A DNA stretch of 64,000 nt, from the NCBI GenBank assembly GCA_963734955.1, contig CAVTJO010000016.1:62001-126000 (forward strand), read 5' to 3'. The notes beneath the pieces were generated by a model. That model saw nothing but the letters and a program-made list of their open reading frames with translations, had not been told where the DNA came from and ran no database searches. This document shows, piece by piece, positions 18,094-26,042 of the stretch. The translations under genes were made by a program, and so were the position numbers. Numbering within the stretch: the stretch's first letter is position 1; every line of letters begins with the position of its first letter. This DNA is from UBA11986 sp963734955. Lineage in GTDB: Bacteria; Bacteroidota; Ignavibacteria; UBA10030; UBA6906.

Positions 18094-18261
18094 AGAGAGG
18101 TTAACAATGCCGGATTGAACCTCACGACAAACTAACTGGGCAACAGTGTTCTGACCACGGCTGCCCAGCACAACACAAACAAGGCGGGTGCTCTCACACC
18201 GTAGGGGTATGGCCCCTCTTCGTTTGTCTTACAACATTTCAATAAGGTCCTGGAGGCGATC

Positions 18262-19590
18262 TTGAAACAGGTCATAGTTGTTGTGCTTGCAGTTATTTGT
18301 GTGAGTTGCAAGAAGGATGAACCTATACAACCGCACACAACCACTATCCAATTGGCAGTTGAAGACGTCTCATGCACCGAAGCATATCTCAGAGTCTCTC
18401 TTGCCGATGTCAACGAACCGCGCACTGTTGCGATCCAGCAGGACGGGCAGCGTGTTGTGGCGATAGATCTCGTTTCCCTTGATTCCACCGTTATCCTCGA
18501 AGGTCTCCTCCCGCGACACACGTACTCGTTTGTTGCACAACGCATGCGAGACTCAGTTGTTGTTGAGGCATCATCACCTGCACAAGCGACCACGATGGAC
18601 ACCACGAGTCGTTCGTTTTCGTTCCAGATCGATACACTGGGCACCTCTTCCTCAGTCTTAAGTGATGTGGCAATTGTGCGAGCCGATCCCGACTCACCTT
18701 TGGTTTATGCCGCAGGAGAGATTTATCTCCAAGGGGATCCAGACGCATACAACGTGGCTAAATGGGACGGAACGAGCTGGGAGTTGATGAGAATACCTTT
18801 CATTGGTCCGTGCAGCGCCGTAGACTATCCGCCACTCAAGGCTATCTGGGCGATCTCGGCCAATCAGATTCTTGTGACAAATGGCGGGGCTATTGCCACC
18901 TACAACGGAACGACGACTACGTTGGATTGCAGGATGAATTCTCTATTGATAGGTGCGATCAACAAATTGTATGCAACAAGTGCTCAAGATATCTACGCCG
19001 TTGGAGACAATGGTGCCATTGTCCACTACTCTTCTGGCACATGGCGGCGTGTGGAGAGCGGGACGACGATTCCCTTGACTGATGTATATGGAAGTCCTGA
19101 TGGCAGCGTAGTGTGGGTGACTGGCTACACACTGGGTGTTCCTGCAGGAACCGTCTTGATTCGAATCATGAATGGTCAAGCAGAGTCCATCAGAGTGAAA
19201 GATATGTTCAGCCCCTGGCTCGACTCGCTTTCGGGAGCGCTGGATGCTGTGTGGACAGTTCGGAACAACTGGACGTATGTACTGTCCACGTTCGGTATGT
19301 ATCGTTGCCCTGTGGGAAGTACGGGCGAGGCGAAGTTGATTCCATTGCCGGGAACGTACTTCGGGTACGGACTTGCCATGCGCGGAGTTGCTTCCAATGA
19401 TGTGGCTTTTTGTGGAGGGGATCTCATCTGGCATTTCAACGGTGTCTCGTTGTCGAGGGCCGGGGAATTTCACAACAGCCTCTTTGATCTTCGGAGCATT
19501 GCATACACAAACAACTACGTTGTTGCAGTTGGAGAACAGTATCATCCTATTTACAGCAAGGGGCTCGCCATAATTGGAAGGAGAAACTAA
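18262..19590 (+). CDS. FN3/propeller lipoprotein, paralogue 3
   Basis: 442 residues, TTG start with GGAGG five bases upstream. Signal peptide MKQVIVVVLAVICVSC with lipid Cys16 and KKDE after it; FN3-like domain with DVSCTEAYLRVSLAD and TTMDTTS; then YNVAKWDGTSWELMRIPF, VDYPPLKAIWAISANQI, DNGAIVHYSSGTWRRVES and DLIWHFNGVSLS. The last motifs are very typical of a large Ignavibacteria-associated family. Sorting-domain debris follows 120 bases downstream, as it does after paralogue 1. Confidence 0.8.
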   Translation: MKQVIVVVLAVICVSCKKDEPIQPHTTTIQLAVEDVSCTEAYLRVSLADVNEPRTVAIQQDGQRVVAIDLVSLDSTVILEGLLPRHTYSFVAQRMRDSVVVEASSPAQATTMDTTSRSFSFQIDTLGTSSSVLSDVAIVRADPDSPLVYAAGEIYLQGDPDAYNVAKWDGTSWELMRIPFIGPCSAVDYPPLKAIWAISANQILVTNGGAIATYNGTTTTLDCRMNSLLIGAINKLYATSAQDIYAVGDNGAIVHYSSGTWRRVESGTTIPLTDVYGSPDGSVVWVTGYTLGVPAGTVLIRIMNGQAESIRVKDMFSPWLDSLSGALDAVWTVRNNWTYVLSTFGMYRCPVGSTGEAKLIPLPGTYFGYGLAMRGVASNDVAFCGGDLIWHFNGVSLSRAGEFHNSLFDLRSIAYTNNYVVAVGEQYHPIYSKGLAIIGRRN

Positions 19591-19710
19591 GAGCTCTTCA
19601 ACGATCGCTGGTAAACATGCTGGCAATAGTGGTGCATGTACACACGCTACTTGGCGAATTCCACTGCGAGGCAAACGGCTACTCTTGCTAGGGCATCGGA
19701 AACGACAGCA

Positions 19711-19990
19711 TTGCTGCCAAATGCGTTCAATCTACACCAGAACTATCTAAACCCCTCAACCCATCAACGGAGATCAAATTCGATCTTCCAGAAGCAAGTG
19801 TTGTCTCGCTTAATGTCCATGATGTTCTCGGTCGGCAAGTGGCACCCTTGAAGCTGGCTACCGCGAAGTTGGCTATCACTCCGTAACCTGGAACGCTTCA
19901 AACCATGCAAGCGGTGTCTACTTCGCACGCTTCAACGTCACAGATGCCACGGGTAACGTGAAGTACACGAAGGTCAACAAGGTCGAGCAG
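19711..19990 (+). pseudogene. Relic of a type IX secretion C-terminal sorting domain (copy 2)
   Basis: Reads LPNAFNLHQNY-x-NP, then TEIKFDLPEASVVSLNVHD, LGRQVATLEAGYREVGYHSV and TWNASNHASGVYFARF: the whole Por-secretion tail (NYPNPFNPST...WN...SGVYF). Two single-base losses break it, one near 19745-19755 (within the NPFNPST part) and one near 19848 (GTGGCACCC). Unlike copy 1 no stop follows the domain at once. No cargo domain with a start is visible upstream, although 19636-19710 may be its degraded end. It implies a type IX system in this lineage. Confidence 0.75.
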
Positions 19991-19999
19991 TTCTCCCTC

Positions 20000-20034
20000 A
20001 AGGGAGTCCGGGGGGCTGACGGGCTCCCTTTTGG
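20000..20034 (+). terminator. Hairpin after sorting-domain relic 2
   Basis: AAGGGAG (20000-20006) pairs with CTCCCTT (20024-20030), extended by a CC/GG pair, and is followed by TTGG. It looks like the old terminator of the vanished secreted-protein gene. Confidence 0.5.
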
Positions 20035-20068
20035 TATTGCCCCATCGTTGGAATTCGTGTGCATACCG

Positions 20069-20136
20069 GTCACCTTGAGCGGAGTCGAAAGGTGAACTAT
20101 TCTCGAACAACAGGCTTCGACTTCGCTCAGCCTGAC
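20069..20136 (+). repeat. Inverted repeat of the TGAGCGAAGTCGAA family
   Basis: Arms GTCACCTTGAGCGGAGTCGAA (20069-20089) and TTCGACTTCGCTCAGCCTGAC (20116-20136, reverse orientation) are near-complementary and can fold with a 26-base loop. Same family as 4819-4848 and 12343-12460. Confidence 0.65.
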
Positions 20137-20174
20137 GTTGATTACGCAAAACTGAGCCACTGCTCTTGACTTCC

Positions 20175-20203
20175 TTGACTTTCGCCCCTCATCCTCGTAT
20201 TTT
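20175..20203 (+). promoter_or_regulatory. Sigma-70 type promoter for acyP-ispF
   Basis: TTGACT (20175-20180), 17-base spacer, TATTTT (20198-20203). The acyP ATG is at 20219, leaving a leader of only about nine bases, and no Shine-Dalgarno site is evident. Confidence 0.65.
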
Positions 20204-20218
20204 CACTGTCGAGTTTCC

Positions 20219-20500
20219 ATGCAAGTTGCTGCGCATATGATCGTTGAAGGACTCGTGCAAGGCGTCGGGTTCAGATGGTTCGTTGGCCGGCATGCAGAGT
20301 CCCTTGGACTGAGAGGTTACGTGAGCAACTTGTACAACGGCAGCGTGGAGATCGAAGCCGTTGGCGAGAGGGGATTGATTGAAGAGTTGATCAAGCAAGT
20401 GAAAGTCGGGCCACGCTCGGCGCACGTGTCGAACCTGAAGCTGGAGTGGATTGAGGATCACAAGCGGGCGGATCACTACACACATTTTGAAATAAGGTAA
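20219..20500 (+). CDS. acyP: Acylphosphatase
   Basis: Small enzyme (93 residues) that hydrolyses the carboxyl-phosphate bond of acylphosphates. Both family signatures are present: GLVQGVGFRWFVGRHA with the catalytic Arg, and GYVSNLYNGSVEIEAVG with the catalytic Asn. Length is standard. It is immediately followed by ispF with a four-base gap before that gene's earliest possible start. Confidence 0.93.
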   Translation: MQVAAHMIVEGLVQGVGFRWFVGRHAESLGLRGYVSNLYNGSVEIEAVGERGLIEELIKQVKVGPRSAHVSNLKLEWIEDHKRADHYTHFEIR

Positions 20501-20504
20501 CCCT

Positions 20505-20990
20505 ATTCAACCCGCACCACGTATTGGCTTCGGCTATGATGTCCATAGGCTTGTTGCCGGCCGCAAGCTTATTCTCGGGGGAGTGGAGATCCAGCATCCG
20601 CTTGGACTTGAGGGTCACTCCGATGCCGATATTCTGCTCCACGCCATTTGTGACTCGCTGCTCGGTGCTGCCGCCCTCGGGGACATCGGCAAGCACTTTC
20701 CAAACACTGACCCTCGATACAAAGGCATCTCAAGTCTCATCCTCCTGAAGCATGTTGCCGACTTGCTCATCCAGCATCGATTTGATGTTGTGAACATCGA
20801 CGCAACGGTTGTCATGGAGCAGCCGAAAATCGCTCCATACGTCGAGCTGATGCGCCAGAATGTTGCCGATGCCCTGAAGATTTCGATGCAGCAGATTTCC
20901 ATCAAGGCTACAACGCACGAAGGCCTCGGATTCGTGGGCGCAGAACAGGGGGCCGCAGCCCACGCCGTTGCCATGATCATGCCTGCCTGA
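20505..20990 (+). CDS. ispF: 2-C-methyl-D-erythritol 2,4-cyclodiphosphate synthase, apparent ATT start
   Basis: MEP-pathway enzyme forming the cyclic diphosphate in isoprenoid synthesis. About 161 residues, starting with the conserved RIGFGYDVHRLVAGRKLILGG (zinc ligands Asp and His of YDVH), then GHSDADILLHAICDSLLGAAALGDIG, FPNTDP and TTHEGLGFVG near the end. In this frame the stop at 20493-20495 is followed by no ATG, GTG or TTG before the conserved start; ATT at 20505 is the only reasonable candidate, preceded by AAGG. A miscalled base or indel at the start is the alternative. A GTG at 20583 would delete the zinc-binding motif. Confidence 0.85.
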   Translation: MQPAPRIGFGYDVHRLVAGRKLILGGVEIQHPLGLEGHSDADILLHAICDSLLGAAALGDIGKHFPNTDPRYKGISSLILLKHVADLLIQHRFDVVNIDATVVMEQPKIAPYVELMRQNVADALKISMQQISIKATTHEGLGFVGAEQGAAAHAVAMIMPA

Positions 20991-21015
20991 CCATCAACTA
21001 TCCGGAAAACACCTA

Positions 21016-21630
21016 TTGGAAGAGTTCATCCATCATCTCCAGTCGCTTGATCCACTTCTCATTTACTTCGCTGTCCTGCTCATTTCATTCATTGAGAACG
21101 TCTTCCCGCCATTTCCCAGTGATGTGATCGTTGCGTTTGCCGGATCACTGGTAGGCCTGGGACAAGTCGGTTTTCTCGAGACGTTGATTGCGGCAACTCT
21201 GGGAAGCACGCTGGGGTTTATTGTAATGTACAAGATCGGTGGATGGTTCGGGGACAAGATTCTCGAAAAAGGGAAGATCAAATTCATTCCTGTGGAAGCA
21301 GTCGCAAAGGTCGAAGCGTGGTTCCATCGGTATGGATACGGCGTCATCATCGCAAACAGGTTCATGGCTGGAACACGGGCAGTCGTTTCGTTCTTTGCCG
21401 GAATGTCCGACCTCGATCTCGTGAAGACAACGTTTCTTTCGTTTTTCAGTGCGCTTGCATGGAATGCAATTCTCCTGTTTGCGGGATACAGTGTTGGCCA
21501 GAACTGGCAAAAGATCGGATTTTATCTGAATGCATACAGTCACGTTGCAACCGCGGTCGTTGTGGTCGTGCTTCTTGTATTCGTCATTCGATACTTTTAT
21601 AGCAGGAACAATGGATCGAAGCCGGGATGA
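21016..21630 (+). CDS. DedA-family membrane protein
   Basis: A 204-residue inner-membrane protein of the DedA/SNARE-associated superfamily. Family marks are FIENVFPPFPSDVIVAFAG near residue 30, a glycine-rich helix GSTLGFIVMYKIGGWFG, and the HRYGYGVIIANRFMAGTRAVVSFFAGM motif with the functionally important arginines. DedA proteins are proposed to translocate lipid carriers such as undecaprenyl phosphate. TTG start; its stop overlaps the ATG of a PAP2 phosphatase gene, which fits a shared job in lipid-carrier recycling. Confidence 0.87.
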   Translation: MEEFIHHLQSLDPLLIYFAVLLISFIENVFPPFPSDVIVAFAGSLVGLGQVGFLETLIAATLGSTLGFIVMYKIGGWFGDKILEKGKIKFIPVEAVAKVEAWFHRYGYGVIIANRFMAGTRAVVSFFAGMSDLDLVKTTFLSFFSALAWNAILLFAGYSVGQNWQKIGFYLNAYSHVATAVVVVVLLVFVIRYFYSRNNGSKPG

Positions 21631-22239
21631 GTGAGTTTCTTTATTCGATCGACAAGGCAATTTTCCTGTTCATCAACCACACCTTGAGTAATCCGGTAAG
21701 CGACTTTCTCTGGCCGCTCATCACGGATTATGACAAATTTCTGGCGGTGCGCATCCCCCTCGTGATCGTGTGGCTGCTGTTGCTCTTCAGAGGGGGCAAG
21801 ACGGGAATTACTGTTGCCATTATGATTGTTCCGATTATTGTTCCTGAGCGACAAGATCAGCAGTGCCTTCATCAAAGAGTGGGTCGGCCGCTTGCGGCCA
21901 TGTGCAGACGTCAACGGTGTCCCTGTGATTCAAGGGATTCACATGTTGGTCGACTGTGGGCCAGGGCGATCGTTCCCGTCCTCGCATGCGGTGAACAATT
22001 TTGCCGTGGGGACACTCTTCTCGTACTACTATCCAAAGTGGAAGTGGGCATTTCTCGGATGGGCCGGCCTTGTGGCGTTGTCGAGACCGGCAGTTGGAGT
22101 CCACTATCCTTCCGACATACTCGGTGGGGCAATCATCGGCACTGTGATTTCGCTGCTTGTTATCTGGACGTGGCAAAATCTCGACCGACAGCTTCATCAT
22201 CAAGATCACTTTTCTCCCGTGGAAGGGAAGAGTCAGTGA
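21627..22239 (+). CDS. PAP2-superfamily phosphatase, one frameshift
   Basis: Membrane phosphatase, plausibly undecaprenyl-pyrophosphate or phosphatidic acid phosphatase, about 203 residues. The first frame gives helices to IMIVPIIV; an extra C at 21843-21844 shifts reading to LSDKISSAFIKEWVGRLRP. The three PAP2 motifs are KEWVGRLRP, the PSSHAVNN segment (PSGH-like), and SRPAVGVHYPSDILGG with catalytic His. It overlaps DedA by four bases. As with other shifts here, the conserved residues lie on both sides, so the gene is probably intact in reality. Confidence 0.8.
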
Positions 22240-22326
22240 GCCTCTTCTCGCGCACTTCAACCCATCAGCTACGAAACTGCAGACGACCGGGCAAGAAGGA
22301 AACAGGAATTCCGCGTTCGTGGCGGT

Positions 22327-23937
22327 TTGTGTATTCTTTCCGGCGTGATGCTCGGACTTTCATTTCCTCCATTCCCGCTTGGTATTCTCGCATGCTTCGG
22401 ATTGGTCCCGTGGCTGATCGTGCTTGCAGAAATCGACGAAATGGGCACCGCGCTCCGGTATTCCTACCTCACATTCGTTGTCTTTCATATCATCACGCTG
22501 AACTGGACGGGCGGCTACTCCCACATGCACGACCCGTACATGATGATTGCGGGTGCAGTGACAATGCTTGTGCATCCACTGTTCTATTTTCTTCCCAGTG
22601 CCGGGTACGTGCTTGCTCGAAAGTATCTCGGTGATTGGAAGGCGCTCATTGCGCTCCCGTTTCTCTGGGTTGGCTATGAGTATTCCCATATGCTTAGCGA
22701 GTGGTCGTTTCCATGGATTACAATGGGGAACAGCCAGTCCTACAATCTTGCGGGCCTCCAGTTCATCAGCATTACAGGTGTACTGGGACTCTCATTCTGG
22801 ATCGTCGTCATCAATGTTCTGGCATTTATTCTCTATTCTCAACTTGCCCACGAGCGATGGCGACCTTTGTCGCAGCCGAGTCTGTACCTTGCTGCAGGAA
22901 TCGTGGCAATCTACTTTCTCCCGAAGATCTACGGGGGGATTGTCCTCTCCGGTGCACCGACAACCCTCCCTGAGAAAAGAATCACCGTCGGGATGGTTCA
23001 GGCAAATCTCGATCCGTGGGAGAAGTGGACGAAGTCGGGATACAAGACGATTGAATTGCACCTGGACTTGACCCAGCGCCTCGTTCAGGATTCCACAAAA
23101 CCCAAACCCGATCTCGTCCTCTGGCCTGAAACGGCAATCCCATACTATGTGTTGACAAAAGAAAATGCCGCAACGCTGAGCTACCTTCGAGGACGCATCA
23201 ATGAAATAGGGATACCAGTGCTCAGTGGGTTGCCACAGGCGGTCTATTATGGCGATCCGGCCAAGGCGCCCCCGAGTGCAAAGCGGTTGCCCGATGGTGA
23301 GCGCTATGACGCGTTCAACGCTGCTGCGCTGTTTCAACCCGGTGTCGATGAAATCCCGTGGTACGGAAAAATGAAGATGGTGCCCATCGCGGAACGTGTA
23401 CCATACGCGGATGCGTTCCAGTTTCTGGACGTCTTCCGATGGGGAGTCGGTATCGGTGGCTGGCAAATTGGACGTGATTCAGTTATCTTCACGGAGAAGA
23501 AAACCGGTACCCGCTTCAACGCTCTTATTTGCTACGAGTCTGTCTATCCGGATTTTGTTGCGTCGTTCGTCAGGAAGGGTGCGGAGTTCATCGCTCTCAT
23601 CACGATCGATAGCTGGTGGGGCAAAATGTCCGGGGCATACCAGCACGAACGATTTGCAATCTTCCGGGCGATTGAGAACAGGCGGTGGATTGCCCGCTGC
23701 GCAATTGGCGGCATCTCGTGCTACATCGACCCGTACGGCCATGTATACGATGCGACCCAACTTTTTACTCAGGCAACACTTTCCCGGACAATCGGCAGGA
23801 GTTCCGATTTGACTTTTTACAGTGAGCACGGAGACTGGTTGGGGAGCGGATGTCTGTTCATTGGCGGGATGTTCGTGGCAGCTGCACTGGGACAGAAATT
23901 CTTCAAACGCAAAAGGCGGGAAGCATGGAGTTCATAG
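22327..23937 (+). CDS. lnt: Apolipoprotein N-acyltransferase
   Basis: Inner-membrane enzyme that N-acylates the lipidated cysteine of lipoproteins, relevant to the lipoproteins encoded nearby. 536 residues: N-terminal bundle of helices (LGLSFPPFPLG onward) and a nitrilase domain with Glu268 (WPETAIPY), Lys348 (YGKMKMVP) and Cys402 (ICYESVYPDF). A last helix precedes the C terminus. TTG at 22327 is the only start codon in frame; the frame is open back to the PAP2 stop, so a frameshifted start at GTG 22236 is possible. The 3' end overlaps the next gene by 13 bases. Confidence 0.9.
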   Translation: MCILSGVMLGLSFPPFPLGILACFGLVPWLIVLAEIDEMGTALRYSYLTFVVFHIITLNWTGGYSHMHDPYMMIAGAVTMLVHPLFYFLPSAGYVLARKYLGDWKALIALPFLWVGYEYSHMLSEWSFPWITMGNSQSYNLAGLQFISITGVLGLSFWIVVINVLAFILYSQLAHERWRPLSQPSLYLAAGIVAIYFLPKIYGGIVLSGAPTTLPEKRITVGMVQANLDPWEKWTKSGYKTIELHLDLTQRLVQDSTKPKPDLVLWPETAIPYYVLTKENAATLSYLRGRINEIGIPVLSGLPQAVYYGDPAKAPPSAKRLPDGERYDAFNAAALFQPGVDEIPWYGKMKMVPIAERVPYADAFQFLDVFRWGVGIGGWQIGRDSVIFTEKKTGTRFNALICYESVYPDFVASFVRKGAEFIALITIDSWWGKMSGAYQHERFAIFRAIENRRWIARCAIGGISCYIDPYGHVYDATQLFTQATLSRTIGRSSDLTFYSEHGDWLGSGCLFIGGMFVAAALGQKFFKRKRREAWSS

Positions 23938-24956
23938 ATTTGCGCAGTGATACGGTAACCCGGCCATCGGCGGGAATGCGTGAGGCAATGGCAAAGGCCG
24001 AGGTGGGTGACGATGTCTTTGGCGAGGATCCGACAGTTAATGCATTGCAGCAAAATGTCGCAGCACTGCTGGGCAAGGAAGCGGCACTGTATGTCCCCAG
24101 TGGAACGATGGGCAATCAGGTGTGTATCAAAGTCCACACACAACCCGGAGATGAAGTGATCGCCGAGAAGGGATGCCACGTGTTCAACTATGAAACGGCA
24201 GGCATGGCATTCCTCTCAAACGTTCAGGTACACACCATCGAAGGGAAGCACGGGGCCTTCACAGTGGATGATGTCAAGCGGTCGATTCGTCCGAAGGCGT
24301 ACTACATGCCAAGAACACGATTGATCTGCATGGAGAACACGCACAACAGAGCGGGCGGGACGATCATACCTATCGACCTGATCAAGGAAATGAGTGCTCT
24401 TGCAAGGAGCGAAGGGATCAAATTCCACCTTGATGGCGCCCGTCTCTGGAATGCATGTGCTGAAACCGGGATTACGCCAAAGGAATACGCCGCTCACTTC
24501 GATTCCGTCTCGGTGTGTCTTTCAAAAGGCCTTGGGGCTCCCGTTGGCTCGGTAATAGCGAGCTCGGCAGAGTTCATCGCTGATGCCCGGCGATACAGGA
24601 AAATATTCGGTGGAGGAATGCGGCAGGCGGGAGTTCTTGCAGCGGCCGGTCTCTATGCCCTGGAAAACAACGTGAGCCGCCTGAAAGAAGATCACGCAAA
24701 TGCCAAATACCTTGCGCGGGAGCTGTCATCGATCCCGGGTTTTGACATCGACATGGAGTCGGTCCAAACAAACATCATCATCATCAGTCTTGAAAAGCTT
24801 GGAAAGAAACCGGAGGACGTTCTCGCCATGCTGAAGACCAAGGGCGTTCTCCTCACACTCGGAAACTACATGGGGGTTCGGGCTGTTACGCACATGGATG
24901 TCTCCGCCACGCAGGTGAAGCAAGCCGCACAAATAATCAAGCAGACCTTTCGCTGA
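23925..24956 (+). CDS. ltaE: Low-specificity L-threonine aldolase
   Basis: PLP enzyme cleaving threonine or allo-threonine to glycine and acetaldehyde. 343 residues from the ATG at 23925. Family motifs are DLRSDTVTRPSAGMREAM at the N terminus, GDDVFGEDPTVN, VPSGTMGNQV, ENTHNRAGG, HLDGARLWNA and the PLP lysine in VSVCLSKGLGAPVGSV. Length is as expected. The start codon lies inside the lnt 3' end. Confidence 0.92.
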   Translation: MEFIDLRSDTVTRPSAGMREAMAKAEVGDDVFGEDPTVNALQQNVAALLGKEAALYVPSGTMGNQVCIKVHTQPGDEVIAEKGCHVFNYETAGMAFLSNVQVHTIEGKHGAFTVDDVKRSIRPKAYYMPRTRLICMENTHNRAGGTIIPIDLIKEMSALARSEGIKFHLDGARLWNACAETGITPKEYAAHFDSVSVCLSKGLGAPVGSVIASSAEFIADARRYRKIFGGGMRQAGVLAAAGLYALENNVSRLKEDHANAKYLARELSSIPGFDIDMESVQTNIIIISLEKLGKKPEDVLAMLKTKGVLLTLGNYMGVRAVTHMDVSATQVKQAAQIIKQTFR

Positions 24957-24962
24957 TATTCC

Positions 24963-25427
24963 ATGCTGGACAAGTCGAAATTCCGATTCAAGACGCAGGT
25001 ACGCGTTCGGAACTACGAGATCGATTGGCAGGGCGTTGTTCACAACGCAAACTACCTTCTGTACTTCGAGGTGGGCCGGATCGCGTATCTTGAACATGTC
25101 GGAGTGAAGGTGGATGTGAATTCCATCCAGCATGACTCAAAGGTCGTGGTCGTCCGCAATGAGATTGACTACCGGGCGCCTGCGCGCTTCAACGACCTTC
25201 TGGATGTATACACCCGTATATCGTTCATTCGTGACACCAGTTTTGCATTTGAGGGCCTCCTGGAGAACGTGGAAACAAAGTTGGTCGTCGGCGAGAACAT
25301 TTCATTTCATGTATGGATGGATCACAAGACTAATCGTCCGATGCGCATCCCGGATGAATTCAGGAGCATTATCCGCAAGTTTGAGGGCGATAACGCATTG
25401 ATAACCATGCCCGCTACGCTGATTTAG
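24963..25427 (+). CDS. Acyl-CoA thioesterase, hot-dog fold (YbgC/4HBT type)
   Basis: 154-residue single hot-dog domain. The N-terminal block RVRNYEIDWQGVVHNANYL and YFEVGRIAYLEHVG matches the 4-hydroxybenzoyl-CoA thioesterase/YbgC signature with catalytic Asp. It starts six bases after the aldolase stop and appears co-transcribed. Substrate unknown; some relatives act on short or branched acyl-CoAs, others associate with Tol-Pal. Confidence 0.85.
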   Translation: MLDKSKFRFKTQVRVRNYEIDWQGVVHNANYLLYFEVGRIAYLEHVGVKVDVNSIQHDSKVVVVRNEIDYRAPARFNDLLDVYTRISFIRDTSFAFEGLLENVETKLVVGENISFHVWMDHKTNRPMRIPDEFRSIIRKFEGDNALITMPATLI

Positions 25428-25502
25428 GCACGGTTTCCGATAATTTGCTTGCTTTTTTGTCATCATCTCTTTAACTTTACACTGTTGTAGTTGTTGTATT
25501 AG

Positions 25503-25524
25503 TAGCCCGGTTTGGGCTATTTTT
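25503..25524 (+). terminator. Short GC hairpin with T5 before rimP
   Basis: TAGCCC (25503-25508) and GGGCTA (25514-25519) flank GGTTT and are followed by TTTTT. It lies 76 bases after the thioesterase stop and 26 bases before rimP. It could end the upstream operon or act as a leader attenuator of the rimP-nusA-infB operon. Confidence 0.65.
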
Positions 25525-25549
25525 GTTTGGTTCTATCCTGCAGCCTCTC

Positions 25550-26003
25550 ATGGCAACGTCAGAATTGGAGAGTTTGGTCGAAGATTGCATATCGAAACTC
25601 GGTGTGCATCTGATCGACATAGTCATCAAAGGTGATGGCAACGGAAAGGTCGTTGAGATGTTCATTGACTCGGAGAAGGGCGTCACCACTGAAATCTGTT
25701 CAGAGGTTAGCCGCGAGATTGGGGGGATGATCGAATCGTCAGGAGTTGTGCAGAGGATCGTATCGGCTGACCGTTTCGTCCCCGGGGATTGAACGACCAC
25801 TGAAATATTTCTGGCAGTACAGGAAACATGTTGGTCGTGACATGCAGTTGAGGGTTCGCAGTCAGGATGGTGTGCGCGAGGTGGCCGGGAAAATGGAATC
25901 TATGGGCGAGAGAGCAATAATGCTCTTCTCCCGGAAGAACAAAACACAGGAGTCCATAGCTCTCGATGACATTGTCGAGGCACGCGTAAAAGCTCCGTGG
26001 TAG
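25550..26003 (+). CDS. rimP: Ribosome maturation factor RimP, one frameshift
   Basis: Needed for 30S maturation. About 150 residues. The N-terminal half from ATG 25550 reads MATSELESLVEDCISKLG...VEMFIDSEKGVTTEICSEVSR. A +1 shift at 25751-25757 moves reading to GSYRLTVSSPGIERPL, the central RimP signature, then a C-terminal SH3-like domain ending IVEARVKAPW. It is the first gene of the rimP-nusA-infB operon, as in many bacteria. An in-frame TTG at 25523 would add nine residues. Confidence 0.88.
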
Positions 26004-26042
26004 GAAGATAAGCAGTTTTGCTATTTACATGAGGAGGTTGTA

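Noticed and set aside
21627..22634. 335-codon frame starting with the PAP2 N terminus
   Set aside because: After about residue 72 it becomes basic, non-homologous sequence; the true PAP2 motifs continue in the +1 frame.
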